Shown: positions 41,170-50,370, counted from the first letter of the stretch. The stretch is DNA of 64,000 nucleotides from Marilutibacter penaei (GCF_014145395.1 NZ_JACHTE010000009.1:91075-155074); one strand, 5' to 3'. Notes: generated by a model not told the origin, from the letters alone. Translations and numbers: made by a program.

Positions 41170-42075
41170 TCAGCTATCGCGCTGGGTCGCGGTGCAGGCC
41201 CTGACCTGGTCCAGGACCGCGATCGCGTGGCCGAGCGCACGACGTTCCTCGGCATCCAGCCCGGGATGCCAGATATCCATGATGAGCACCGTGCGCGGGT
41301 GCTCTCCACGGTTCCACGCGCTGTGCAGGAAGGAGTCGTCGAACACGAGGAAGTCCCCGGCCTGCCAGGTCCGCGTCTCGCCATCCACGACGATGCCACA
41401 GCCCGGGGGCAGGTCCACCGGCAGGTGCGCGGTCAGCTTGATGTTCGACAATCCGTGGTGCGGCGGGAGTTCCGTGCCCGGCAACAGCCGGGACACGAAC
41501 GCCTCCGGCGCATGCGGCGGGTAGTGCGCCAACGGGGCCTCGGCAAGGAACGCGGCGGTCACCGGCAGACGGGCCTTCAGCGCGTCGTCCCACAGGCCCC
41601 GGCGCACCAGGTGGCGCGCGGACCACTGCAGGCTGTCGGCAAGTCCGCGCCACCGTCCGTCCCGCTCCGCCGCCTTCTCCACGTACGGCACGAATCCCGG
41701 CGCCTCGGCCAGGAGACCCAGCAATTCATCGCGCACGGCGGCAATACCGCCCTGCAGCGGCGCCAGCTCCGGCAGTTCCCCGGTGTCGAACCAGGCCTGT
41801 GGCGCCAGTGGCGGGTAATACAGGAAGTTCGGCCGCTGGCCCGGTGCCCGGAACGCGGCCCGCCGACGGCCGAAGTACACGTCCAGCCACGCCCGGAACG
41901 CCGGATGGGTCGATACCGCCCGGAGATGCATGTACAGGGCTTCCGCCATCGCGGCGGGGAAGCCCGGGCTGCGCGGCCCACCCGCAGCCAGCAGCGTCTC
42001 GACGGATCTTGCGACGCTCGCCGTATCGGGTGCGCTGGCGAGGGCGTCGAGGAACTGCTGCTCATGCGGTGTCAT
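41170..42075 (-). CDS. Aspartyl/asparaginyl beta-hydroxylase family dioxygenase
   Basis: A 301-residue protein with a C-terminal Asp_Arg_Hydrox double-stranded beta-helix. ELPPHHGLSNIKLTAHLPVD, GETRTWQAGDFLVFDDSF, LHSAWN and RTVLIMDIWHP give the iron histidines and the Arg that binds 2-oxoglutarate. The N-terminal 130 residues form a helical region (EALYMHLRAVSTHPAFRAWLD). Members hydroxylate Asp/Asn in proteins, or small molecules; LpxO-type lipid A hydroxylases share the fold but have membrane segments, absent here. Divergent from the first M13 peptidase. The open frame upstream of ATG 42075 is not part of the gene. Confidence 0.88.
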   Translation of the reverse strand: MTPHEQQFLDALASAPDTASVARSVETLLAAGGPRSPGFPAAMAEALYMHLRAVSTHPAFRAWLDVYFGRRRAAFRAPGQRPNFLYYPPLAPQAWFDTGELPELAPLQGGIAAVRDELLGLLAEAPGFVPYVEKAAERDGRWRGLADSLQWSARHLVRRGLWDDALKARLPVTAAFLAEAPLAHYPPHAPEAFVSRLLPGTELPPHHGLSNIKLTAHLPVDLPPGCGIVVDGETRTWQAGDFLVFDDSFLHSAWNRGEHPRTVLIMDIWHPGLDAEERRALGHAIAVLDQVRACTATQRDS

Positions 42076-42267
42076 GCGCCCTATTGTGGCGCGACCTGCG
42101 CGGCCGGCACACCCCGCGGCAGGCATGACCTTCTGCACCCTCACGCGACCTCCAACGGGTCTATGGTGGGCTGGCCGCCCTGTGGGCGCACCGCGCGCCA
42201 TCGGAACGCCAGCCGCGCCGCCGCCGGGCAACGCGGACTTTTTCAGTAGATACGGAGCCAAGCGACC

Positions 42268-44367
42268 GTGAACAAACCCCAGATCCTCCTCCTTTCCCTT
42301 GCCATCGCAGCCGGCCTCGCCGCATGCGCGAAGCAGGACGACGCGCCCGCGTCGGCGAGCGCCCCCGCGGACGCGGCGGCCCCCGGTGGCATCCACCTGG
42401 ACGAGTCCGCCCTGCCCCCGATGAACCGCTTCGTCTCCGCGGACCTGGATCCGTCGAAGGATGCCTGCACGGACTTCGGTGGCTACGTCAATGGCAAGTG
42501 GCTGGCAGCCAACGAGATCCCGGGCGACCGCACCTCGTGGGGCGCGTTCGAGATGCTGGCGGAGCGCTCGCTCGCGGTGCAGCGCCAGATCGCGGAGCAG
42601 GCCGCCGCGGACAGTGCCGCCACCGGCGTGGAGAAGATCGTCGGCGACTTCTGGGCAACGGGCATGGACGCGGACACGATCAACGCGCAGGGGATCGAAC
42701 CGCTGAAGGGCACCCTGGCCGAGATCGACGCGCTCGACAGCCAGGACAAGATCGCCGATTACCTGCGCAGCAGTGCCGCCAAGGGCCAGTTCATCGTGTT
42801 CGGCTTCGGCCCCGAGGCTGATTTCAAGAACTCGGAAATGAACATCGCCTACGCGATGCAGGGCGGGCTCGGCCTGCCGGACAAGGGCTATTACGAAGAT
42901 GCCGACAAGGCCGACAAGCTGGAGGCCTACGAGCAGCACGTCGCCAAGGTGCTCGAACTCGGCGGCGCCACCGTCGAGGATGCCGCTGCCCAGGCCGCGG
43001 ACGTGGTGGCATTCGAGAAGCGGCTCGCGCGCGTCTCCAAGTCGAGCGAGGAAATGTCGCGCGACGTGTCGATCTACTACAACCCGGTGTCGCCGGCCGA
43101 GGCCGATGCGCTCGCGCCGAACTTCCCCTGGACCCGCTTCTTCGAGTCGCAGGGCCTGGAAGCGCCGGAGATGTTCTCGCTGGCGATGCCGGACTTCCAC
43201 AAGGAAGTCAGCGCGATGCTGGCCGACGTACCGGCGGACCAGTGGCGTAGCTACCTGCGCTTCCACACCATCGACAGCGCGTCGCCCTACCTCTCGGATG
43301 CCTTCGTCGAAGAGAACTTCAATTTCTACAACAAGACCCTGCGCGGCCAGAAGGAACTGAAGGAGCGCGGCAAGCGTGTGCTGGGCACCCTCGAGGGTTC
43401 GGCCGGCGAAGCGCTCGGACAGCTGTACGTGGACGTCGCGTTCTCGCCCGAGTCCAAGACCCGGATGGAGACCCTGGTCAAGAACCTGAGCGACGCCCTC
43501 AAGGTCCGCATCGAGAACCTTGAGTGGATGACCGACGAGACCAAGTCCAAGGCGATGGAGAAGTGGGCGGCGTTCACGCCCAAGATCGGCTACCCGGACA
43601 AGTGGCGCGACTGGAGCGGCCTGCAGACCAACCGCGAGAGCTATATCCACAACGTGCTCGAAGCCATCGAGTTCAACTACAAGTGGGAGTTGTCGAAGAT
43701 CGGCAAGCCGGTCGACAAGACCGAGTGGGGGATGAGCCCGCAGACCGTCAACGCCTACTACAACCCGCTGGCGAACGAGATCGTGTTCCCCGCCGCGATC
43801 CTGCAGCCGCCGTTCTTCGACCCTGATGCCGACGCGCCGCTCAACTATGGCGGCATCGGCGCCGTGATCGGCCACGAAATGACCCATGGCTACGATGACC
43901 AGGGCAGCCGTTTCGGGGCCGACGGCAACTTCGACAACTGGTGGAGCGAAGCGGACGCCAAGGGCTTTTCCGGCTTGACGGACAAGCTCGTCAACCAGTT
44001 CAACGGCTACAAGGCGAACGACGACGAACACGTCAACGGCACGCTGACGCTGGGCGAGAACATCGCCGACCTCGGTGGCCTGGCCACCGCCTACGACGCG
44101 ATGAAGGCGGCGACGGCGGGCACCGAGGACCCGATGATCGACGGCATGACCCGCGACCAGCGCTTCTTCGCCAACTGGGCCACCGTGTGGCGCCGCAACT
44201 TCACGCCGGAAGAGCTGAAGGTGCGCCTGACCACCGACCCGCACGCGCCGGCGAACTTCCGCGCGATCGGCGCGCCGTCGAACCTGCCGGCCTTCGCCGC
44301 CGCGTTCGAGTGCACGCCGGGCCAGCCGATGGTGCGGCAGGGCGACGACCAGGTCATCATCTGGTAA
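42268..44367 (+). CDS. M13 family (neprilysin-like) lipoprotein metallopeptidase
   Basis: A 699-residue lipoprotein with lipobox LAAC and Cys20 as the acylated residue. The zinc site is GHEMTH (His536, Glu537, His540), and GENIADLGG supplies Glu597. NAYYNPLANEIVFPAAILQPPFF is the substrate-binding NAY motif. The C-terminus ends in QVIIW, so the final Cys of the usual CxVW is replaced, while the preceding conserved Cys remains. It probably degrades peptides at the periplasmic face. The start is GTG 42268. A strong terminator and a second M13 gene follow. Confidence 0.95.
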   Translation: MNKPQILLLSLAIAAGLAACAKQDDAPASASAPADAAAPGGIHLDESALPPMNRFVSADLDPSKDACTDFGGYVNGKWLAANEIPGDRTSWGAFEMLAERSLAVQRQIAEQAAADSAATGVEKIVGDFWATGMDADTINAQGIEPLKGTLAEIDALDSQDKIADYLRSSAAKGQFIVFGFGPEADFKNSEMNIAYAMQGGLGLPDKGYYEDADKADKLEAYEQHVAKVLELGGATVEDAAAQAADVVAFEKRLARVSKSSEEMSRDVSIYYNPVSPAEADALAPNFPWTRFFESQGLEAPEMFSLAMPDFHKEVSAMLADVPADQWRSYLRFHTIDSASPYLSDAFVEENFNFYNKTLRGQKELKERGKRVLGTLEGSAGEALGQLYVDVAFSPESKTRMETLVKNLSDALKVRIENLEWMTDETKSKAMEKWAAFTPKIGYPDKWRDWSGLQTNRESYIHNVLEAIEFNYKWELSKIGKPVDKTEWGMSPQTVNAYYNPLANEIVFPAAILQPPFFDPDADAPLNYGGIGAVIGHEMTHGYDDQGSRFGADGNFDNWWSEADAKGFSGLTDKLVNQFNGYKANDDEHVNGTLTLGENIADLGGLATAYDAMKAATAGTEDPMIDGMTRDQRFFANWATVWRRNFTPEELKVRLTTDPHAPANFRAIGAPSNLPAFAAAFECTPGQPMVRQGDDQVIIW

Positions 44368-44394
44368 GTCTCCAGCGGCCTCCAACCGCACCCG

Positions 44395-44420
44395 GGGCCC
44401 GGCTTGTCCGGGCCCTTTTT
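44395..44420 (+). terminator. Intrinsic terminator
   Basis: GGGCCCGG (44395-44402), loop CTTGT, CCGGGCCC (44408-44415), then TTTTT. A textbook terminator for the first M13 gene, so the second M13 gene needs its own promoter. Confidence 0.92.
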
Positions 44421-44541
44421 GTTACGTCCCCGGCCCGTCGGCACCTGTCCCATGCAGGTGGGTCGCGGTTTGACATGGCCTGCACGTGGGCGGCCCGGAC
44501 CCGTTGCTACACTCGCGGCCATCCCCCGGAAGGCCTCCTCC

Positions 44542-46548
44542 ATGCGCTCCAGAAAGCCGACGCCCCGCCCCACCGCCCTGGTCCTGTCCCTGCTCGCGGT
44601 GCTGGCCCTGCCACCCGCGTACGCCCGTGCACCCGTGGCCTGCGCCGATTTCCATGGGAACACCAACGCGGCATGGCTCGAAACGCACCCCCTCGCCCCG
44701 GGCACCGCCCAGGTGTCGGCGCTGGGCGAGTTGCAGGCGCGTGCGCGCCAGCAGCAGATCGACCTGCTGGAGGCCGCGCGGAACGCGCCGGGCGACGACG
44801 TGCAGAAGCTGCTCGGCGACTTCTGGGCGAGCGGCCTCGATGAAGCCGCGGTCGAGCGCGACGGCGCCAATGCGATCGCGCCGTTGCTCGAGCGGATCGG
44901 TGCGATCCGTCGCGACCGGGACGTCGCCCCCGCCATCGCCGCGCTCCACCAGGTCGGGATCCCTGTCGCCTTCAACTTCAGCGCGGACGTCGACCTGGCC
45001 GACCTCACGCGCCACGTCGGTTACTTCAGCCAGGGCGGCCTGGGCCTGCCGGATCCCGCCTATTACACCCGTTCCGATGCCGACACCCAGGCCCTGCTCG
45101 GACGCTATCGCGCCTACGTCGAGCAGATCCTCGCGTTGACCGGCACCCCCGCGGATGCGCTGTCGGAGCAGTCCGCACTGGTCGTCGACCTCGAAACGCG
45201 CATTGCCCGCGCGTCCCGCTCCCCGGCCGACCTGCGCGACCCGCGCAGCCGCTACGCTCTGGTGCCGGTCGACGGATTCGGCAAGCAGTACAAGAAGCTC
45301 CAGCTGGAGGATTTCCTCGAGGCCCAGGGCGTGCAGGCCCAACAGGTGTCGATGGCGGACCAGGCCCTCTTCCAGACCCTCGAGACGCTCGTCGACGACC
45401 TGCCGGTCGCTCAATGGCGCGCCTACCTGCAGTGGCGCGTGGGTGATGCCATGGCACCCTACCTCGCCCGGCCATTCCGCGACGCCAGCTTCGAGTTCCG
45501 GGGGCGCGTGCTGGAAGGGCTGACCGCGCCGCCCTCCCGGGAGCAGCAGGTGCTCGACGCGATCAACCTCGCGGCCGGCCCCATGCTCGGCCACCAGTAC
45601 ACGCTGCGCTACCTGGACGACGCGACCGCGGCGCGCGCCAAGGCCGTCGCATCGCAGGTGAGGGCTGTGCTGGGTGAAGCCCTTGACGCCGACACGCGCA
45701 TGGGCGCGGACGCCAAGGCGGTGGCCCGCTCAAAACTGGCCGGCCTGCAGATCGAGATCGGCCGCCCCCAGCGCGACCTGGACTACAGCCTGCAACCGAT
45801 GGGCCGCGGCAGCTTCGGCGGCAACATGCTGATCGCATCCACCTGGCGCCATGCCTCGGAGATGAGGCGCATCGGCCAGGCCAATGCCGGTCGCCGCTGG
45901 AGCGTACTGCCCCAGACCCCTGCCCTCGCCTACGACATCAGCCAGAACCGCCTGGTGGTCACCGCGGCGATGCTGCAGTCCCCGGTGCTCGCCCCGGGCG
46001 ACAGTGAAGCGTCCGCGTACGGCGCCTATGGCGCGCTGGTCGGGCACGAGCTCACCCACGCCTTCGATGCGCGCGGCCGCTACGTGGATGACCGGCTGGA
46101 ACTGCGCGACTGGTGGAGTGCAGCGGATGTCACGGCATGGAACGGCATGGCCGAGCGGATCGCACGCCAGTACAGTGCCCTCGCATGGCCGGGCCTGGAG
46201 GGCATCCAGGTCAACGGCATGCAGACGCGCGATGAGAACGTGGCCGACGTCGCGGGCGTGGAACTGGCGTGGCGGGCGTTCGGCAAGGCCCAGCCCGATG
46301 CCGCCAAGGCCGAAAAACAGGCGTTCTTCGAAGCCTGGGCCCGGCTCTGGGCGGAAAATGCCGCGCCGGCGGAAGCGACGCGCCGGGCCTCGATCGGGGT
46401 CCATGCACCCGGCCAGTGGCGCGCCAACCAGCCCCTCGCCAACCTCGACGATTTCGGTGGCCTGTATGGATGCCGGGTCGGCGCGGTGATGCGCAACAAG
46501 CCCGAAGACCGCATCAGCGTCTGGCCGGGCCTGACACCCTCGGAATAG
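44542..46548 (+). CDS. Divergent M13 family metallopeptidase
   Basis: A 668-residue secreted protein with a signal peptide at about 1-33 and no lipobox. The zinc motif GHELTH is intact (His502, Glu503, His506) and DENVADVAG supplies Glu565 in place of the GENxADxGG form. The NAYY substrate motif is replaced by LAYDISQNRLVV, and the usual C-terminal CxVW is lost, the end reading ISVWPGLTPSE. It aligns with the upstream M13 gene through most of its length (LGDFWASGLD, SQGGLGLPDPAYY), suggesting an old duplication with changed specificity. ATG 44542 is the start of the signal peptide. Confidence 0.9.
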   Translation: MRSRKPTPRPTALVLSLLAVLALPPAYARAPVACADFHGNTNAAWLETHPLAPGTAQVSALGELQARARQQQIDLLEAARNAPGDDVQKLLGDFWASGLDEAAVERDGANAIAPLLERIGAIRRDRDVAPAIAALHQVGIPVAFNFSADVDLADLTRHVGYFSQGGLGLPDPAYYTRSDADTQALLGRYRAYVEQILALTGTPADALSEQSALVVDLETRIARASRSPADLRDPRSRYALVPVDGFGKQYKKLQLEDFLEAQGVQAQQVSMADQALFQTLETLVDDLPVAQWRAYLQWRVGDAMAPYLARPFRDASFEFRGRVLEGLTAPPSREQQVLDAINLAAGPMLGHQYTLRYLDDATAARAKAVASQVRAVLGEALDADTRMGADAKAVARSKLAGLQIEIGRPQRDLDYSLQPMGRGSFGGNMLIASTWRHASEMRRIGQANAGRRWSVLPQTPALAYDISQNRLVVTAAMLQSPVLAPGDSEASAYGAYGALVGHELTHAFDARGRYVDDRLELRDWWSAADVTAWNGMAERIARQYSALAWPGLEGIQVNGMQTRDENVADVAGVELAWRAFGKAQPDAAKAEKQAFFEAWARLWAENAAPAEATRRASIGVHAPGQWRANQPLANLDDFGGLYGCRVGAVMRNKPEDRISVWPGLTPSE

Positions 46549-46596
46549 CGGTCAAGCTCCGGCGGGTACACGGACGCCCTCGCGGGCACGCCATCC

Positions 46597-46694
46597 GGTA
46601 CCGGCGTGGCCCGGTGCCCTTCGCGGCGAAATCAAGGAGGAGGCCGCAGGCCGGGGGACATTCGTCGCGAAGGGCACCGGGTCGCGCCGGTGCC
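46597..46694 (+). repeat. Long intergenic inverted repeat (33-bp arms)
   Basis: Arm 46597-46629 and arm 46662-46694 are inverted, with 29 of 33 positions exactly complementary and a 32-base loop. The four mismatches are all G-T or T-G when read as + strand RNA, so the RNA stem is continuous. On the other strand they become C-A mismatches. It occupies the gap between the second M13 gene and the convergent rhomboid gene. It can end + strand transcripts or protect their 3' end. Confidence 0.75.
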
Positions 46695-46728
46695 ACCCGA
46701 ACGCATCGAAGGCGAGTGGACTCGAAGG

Positions 46729-47388
46729 CTAACGAACGATCCTCGGCCCCGGCGGCTTGCGGCCACCTCCAAACGGAGGCTGGCCGCGCCAGTAGCGGAT
46801 CATCAGCCAGCCGAACAGCATGCCCCCCAGGTGCGCGAAGTGTGCGACGCCCGGCTGCTGGCCGCTGATACCCAGCAACAGTTCGATCACGCCATAGACG
46901 ATCACAAGGGTGCGCGCCTTCATCGGGATCGGCGGGATCAGCAGCATCACGCGCTGGTTCGGGAACAGCATGCCGTAGGCGAGCAGCAGGCCGAACACGC
47001 CCCCCGATGCGCCCACGGTCGGATACGGCGGCGAACCGTTCGACATCGCCCAGATACCCACGCCGATCTGGCACACCGCCGCGCCCACGATGCAGACGAG
47101 GTAGTAGTTCAGGAAGCGACGATTGCCCCAGACGTGCTCCAGCGGCGCGCCGAACATCAGCAACGCGAGCATGTTGAAGAACAGGTGCGCGAGGCTCCCG
47201 TGCATGAAACCGTAGGTCAACACCTGCCAGGGCATGAAGCCGCCCATGCCACCGTAGGCACCATCACTGCCCGGCGGCCACAGCATGAAACTGCCGAACA
47301 TCCGGTCGCCAAGCAGCATCTCGAGCAGGAACACCGCGCCGTTGGCGATCAACAGCGCCTTGGTGACGGGGGGAAGATTGGAAAACAT
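46729..47388 (-). CDS. Rhomboid family intramembrane serine protease
   Basis: A 219-residue protein with six predicted membrane helices. The catalytic dyad is Ser128 (GASGG) and His186 (AHLGG), and the family HxxxN helper motif is His68/Asn72 in LAHLFFNM. The L1-loop WR motif region is also present in HVWGNRRF. It cleaves within or near transmembrane segments of substrates in the inner membrane. AAAGGAG sits 5 bp before ATG 47388. The C-terminus is a short basic tail. Confidence 0.95.
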   Translation of the reverse strand: MFSNLPPVTKALLIANGAVFLLEMLLGDRMFGSFMLWPPGSDGAYGGMGGFMPWQVLTYGFMHGSLAHLFFNMLALLMFGAPLEHVWGNRRFLNYYLVCIVGAAVCQIGVGIWAMSNGSPPYPTVGASGGVFGLLLAYGMLFPNQRVMLLIPPIPMKARTLVIVYGVIELLLGISGQQPGVAHFAHLGGMLFGWLMIRYWRGQPPFGGGRKPPGPRIVR

Positions 47389-47456
47389 CGCGGCTCCTTT
47401 CAGGAGCGCACATGGTACCGGCTGTCGCGTGCAGGCGCCCTGCACGCCATGTCCCG

Positions 47457-47783
47457 TCAGCCCCAGAGCTGTTCGTCGAGACTGGCCGCCGGCCGCAGTC
47501 CACGCACCCGCCCGCCCTCGACGCGCACGCCCTCCGCACGCAGCCGCTGGCACTGTTCGTCGAAGCCCTGGGACCCGGCTGGCAGCGCGATCCGTCCGTC
47601 CGATCGCACGATGCGATGCCAGGGCAGGGCCGGGTCCGCACTCCGGCCCAGCACCCGTGCCACCAGCCTCGCCCTGCCAGGCAGGCCGGCGCGGCGCGCC
47701 ACTTCGCCATAGCCGGCCACTTCGCCCCGCGGGATCGCCCGGATCGCGTCCAGGATGCGCTTCACGTCCGCCTCGCCGCCCAT
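47457..47783 (-). CDS. Alkyltransferase-like protein (ATL)
   Basis: A 108-residue protein with the O6-alkylguanine DNA alkyltransferase DNA-binding fold: VAGYGEVARRAGLPGRARLVARVL contains the HTH and arginine finger. The active-site PCHR motif is PWHR (Trp55), the hallmark of ATL proteins, which bind O6-alkylguanine and pass it to nucleotide excision repair rather than transferring the alkyl group. It is 68 bp upstream of the rhomboid gene on the same strand. Confidence 0.93.
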   Translation of the reverse strand: MGGEADVKRILDAIRAIPRGEVAGYGEVARRAGLPGRARLVARVLGRSADPALPWHRIVRSDGRIALPAGSQGFDEQCQRLRAEGVRVEGGRVRGLRPAASLDEQLWG

Positions 47784-47827
47784 CGCGCTAGCATAGCGAC
47801 TGGACGCACGCCCCGACCGGACACTCC

Positions 47828-48238
47828 ATGCGCAATTTCGACGCGATCCTCCGCCACCTCAAGGCCACGGGCTACCGGTTGACCGAGCACGACGTCGACG
47901 TGGTCTGCATCGAGCTTTCGCTCGCCCAGGGGCAGCGCCACCAGGCGATCTTCCTGTCCGAGCTGGACGATGACGATGGACGTCCCTACCTGCGGGTCAG
48001 CACCGCGGTCGCGCCGATCACCGGCGTCGACATGCGAAAAGCGCTGGACTTCAACTGGCACAGCCGCGTCGGCTACCTGGCGGTGGGCGACATGGAAGGC
48101 GTCCCCCACCTCCAGTTCTGCGAGAACCGGCCATACGACGGCCTGGAGCCGGCCGAAGTGGACCGTCTGGTCCTCGAGATCGGCGGCATCGGCGACCGCA
48201 TGGAGCGCATGCTTTCGGCAGGCGGCGACCTGTACTGA
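47828..48238 (+). CDS. Hypothetical protein, possibly YbjN/chaperone-like fold
   Basis: A 136-residue soluble protein of unknown function. Alternating beta and helix segments (AILRHLKATGYRLTEHDVD, HQAIFLSELDDDDGRPYLRVST, RKALDFNWHSRVGYLAVGDME) and the acidic surface resemble the YbjN or type III chaperone-like fold, but this is a guess from pattern. It is divergent from the ATL gene, with 44 bp between starts, and convergent with pit. Confidence 0.75.
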   Translation: MRNFDAILRHLKATGYRLTEHDVDVVCIELSLAQGQRHQAIFLSELDDDDGRPYLRVSTAVAPITGVDMRKALDFNWHSRVGYLAVGDMEGVPHLQFCENRPYDGLEPAEVDRLVLEIGGIGDRMERMLSAGGDLY

Positions 48239-48319
48239 GCCCGGAGCCACCCGCCGGCACGGGAGGCGATGCCTATGGCTGCCTGCGAGGGCAGGCCCCT
48301 TCCGCCGCGACGCGCGTCC

Positions 48320-49447
48320 TCAGGCCCAGCCCATCATCCGCATCAGCTCGAACAGCAGATAGGCGATCCCTCCGGCCGCCGGGATCGTCAGGATCCACGC
48401 CCAGATCATCTTCTCGACCACGGTCCACTTGATCGCGTTGAGCCGCTTGGCCGTGCCCACGCCCATGATCGCCGAGGAGATGTTGTGGGTGGTCGACACC
48501 GGGATGCCCAGCGAGGACGCCGCCAGGATCACCGAGGCCGCACTGGTCTCGGCCGCGAAGCCGTGGATCGGGTGCAGCTTGACCAGCTTGTGGCCCAGCG
48601 TCTTGATGATCCGCCAGCCACCGGCCGCGGTGCCGGCCGCCATCACTACCGCGCAGGTGATCTTGATCCACAGGTCGATGTCCTGGGTCGCCATTGCGTT
48701 GTCGGACGGATGCAGGAACCCCAGCCAGGCCGGCAGGTTGTCCAGCGTGCCCACGGACTGCGCACTGAACAGCGTCAGGGCGATGATGCCCATGGTCTTC
48801 TGCGCATCGTTCATGCCGTGCGCGAAGCCCATGCCCGCGGCGCTGACCAGCTGCGCCTTGCCGAAGAAGCTGTTGACCCAGCGCGGCCGCGCCAGGCGCG
48901 CCAGCCAGCCGCCGCTGCGGGCCATCATCGAGATGATGAAGAACAGCACGCCCATGACCAGGAAGCCCGCGGCGAAGCCCAGCACCGGTGACGACACCAT
49001 CGGCACGATGACCTTCCACAGCACGCCGGCGCTCTTGTAGATGGGGTCGGCCGGCTCGGACCAGATGATCGCGTCGAAGTTGTTGGACGCCGCCGCCAGC
49101 GCCGCGCCGCACAGGCCGCCGATCAGCGCATGGGACGACGACGACGGCAGGCCCAGCCACCAGGTGATCAGGTTCCAGACGATGCCGCCCAGCAGGGCGC
49201 ACAGGATCAGCTGCGACCCGACCTCGACCACGCCGACATCGATCAGGCCCGACGCGATGGTCTTGGCCACCGCGGTGCCCGCCAGCGCGCCGATCAGGTT
49301 CATGCCCGCGGCGAGGCCCACCGCCTGCATCGGCGACAGGACCTTGGTCGCGACCACGGTGGCGATCGAGTTCGCCGTGTCGTGGAAGCCGTTGATGTAC
49401 TCGAAGATGAGCGCCGCCAGCACGACGACGATGACGAGCGTGAGCAT
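48320..49447 (-). CDS. pit: Inorganic phosphate transporter, PiT family
   Basis: A 375-residue transporter with ten or more helices. The duplicated PiT signature appears as GFHDTANSIATVVATKVLSPMQ near the N-terminus and GFAHGMNDAQKTMGII in the second half, and SSSSHALIGGL and VSTTHNISSAIMG mark the substrate loops. It is a low-affinity, proton or metal-phosphate symporter. It lies 12 bp behind the DUF47 gene, the common pairing in bacteria. Confidence 0.96.
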   Translation of the reverse strand: MLTLVIVVVLAALIFEYINGFHDTANSIATVVATKVLSPMQAVGLAAGMNLIGALAGTAVAKTIASGLIDVGVVEVGSQLILCALLGGIVWNLITWWLGLPSSSSHALIGGLCGAALAAASNNFDAIIWSEPADPIYKSAGVLWKVIVPMVSSPVLGFAAGFLVMGVLFFIISMMARSGGWLARLARPRWVNSFFGKAQLVSAAGMGFAHGMNDAQKTMGIIALTLFSAQSVGTLDNLPAWLGFLHPSDNAMATQDIDLWIKITCAVVMAAGTAAGGWRIIKTLGHKLVKLHPIHGFAAETSAASVILAASSLGIPVSTTHNISSAIMGVGTAKRLNAIKWTVVEKMIWAWILTIPAAGGIAYLLFELMRMMGWA

Positions 49448-49459
49448 CGTCGAGCCCCC

Positions 49460-50086
49460 TTACGAATTCTTCAGGACGATCTGGTAGGCGACCACGCCCG
49501 CCTCGCGGCAGCGGTCGATCGCCTTCTCGAGGATCTCGAAGAACTCCTTCAGCAGGAACATCTGCAGGTGGTCGAGCTTGCCGGAGTAGATGTCCCGGTA
49601 CAGCTCCAGCATCAGCCGGTCGGCGTCGTTCTCCAGCGCGCGCAACTCGTCGCTCAGGGCCTTCATAGGCTCGAGCTTGAGGTTGCGCAGCTGGCGGACC
49701 ATCTTGACCACCACCGAGGCGGCCTGCTCCAGCATCGCCGCGCGCGGCGCGAAGTCGATGTGCTCCAGGTGCTGGGTGGCCAGCGCGTAGCGGTCCGCGA
49801 ACTTCTCGATCTGCTTGGGGATCTTGTGCAGGGCCGAGGCCAGCGACTCGATGTCCTCGCGCTCGATCGGGGTGATGAAGCTGTCGACCAGCTCCTGGCT
49901 GAGCTTCAGCGACACCTCGCGCTCGCGTTGCCGGGCCAGCTTGAAGGCATCAAGGGCGGGCTGGCGGTCGGCTTCGCGCAGCATTGCATGCAGGGCCTTG
50001 GCGCTGTCGTAGGCGGCGTCCGCGGCCTCCTCCAGCAGGGTGTAGAACTGGTTGCCTTGGCCGAAGATGGTTTGCAGGGAGAACAT
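49460..50086 (-). CDS. DUF47 (PhoU-like) phosphate transport accessory protein
   Basis: A 208-residue, all-helical protein of the TIGR00153/DUF47 family, related to PhoU. QTIFGQGNQFYTLLEEAADA, REREVSLKLSQELVDSFITPIERED and LHKIPKQIEKFADRY are characteristic. Such proteins are encoded beside Pit transporters and are thought to modulate them. ATG 50086 gives the family start. It is the first gene of the DUF47-pit operon; the 284-bp spacer to the divergent CorC-like gene shows nothing firm. Confidence 0.94.
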   Translation of the reverse strand: MFSLQTIFGQGNQFYTLLEEAADAAYDSAKALHAMLREADRQPALDAFKLARQREREVSLKLSQELVDSFITPIEREDIESLASALHKIPKQIEKFADRYALATQHLEHIDFAPRAAMLEQAASVVVKMVRQLRNLKLEPMKALSDELRALENDADRLMLELYRDIYSGKLDHLQMFLLKEFFEILEKAIDRCREAGVVAYQIVLKNS

Positions 50087-50370
50087 TGCGCGCTGAGCCT
50101 CGTCTGGGGTGGACCGGGTCCGCCGGGGTGCGGGCGGCATTATGACGGTTTCGAGACAGCCGCGCAGTCGGGGGCCCTTGCGGGCCGGCCCGCCCGTCCC
50201 CACGTGGTGTCGGCAGGCGGCCTGCTACCATCGGGCCGCAGTCCCGACCCCCGGGACGCTCCCCTTCCCTGAAACCGCTGACCGATGGACGACGACCCGG
50301 ACCCTTCCAGTCCTGAACGGCCCTGCCGCCGACCCCGCCCCCACGCCCTCCCAGCACCGGAGGCGCCGCC

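Noticed and set aside
41170-44391. One continuous antisense frame spanning the hydroxylase gene and the first M13 gene
   Set aside because: Only the 3' part from ATG 42075 encodes the hydroxylase; the upstream part is antisense to the M13 gene and lacks any motif.
44470-44513. TTGACA and TACACT as a promoter for the second M13 gene
   Set aside because: The spacer is 32 bp, far from the 16-18 bp needed.
47457-47783. Annotation as O6-methylguanine-DNA methyltransferase (Ogt)
   Set aside because: The acceptor cysteine is tryptophan (PWHR), so direct alkyl transfer is not expected.
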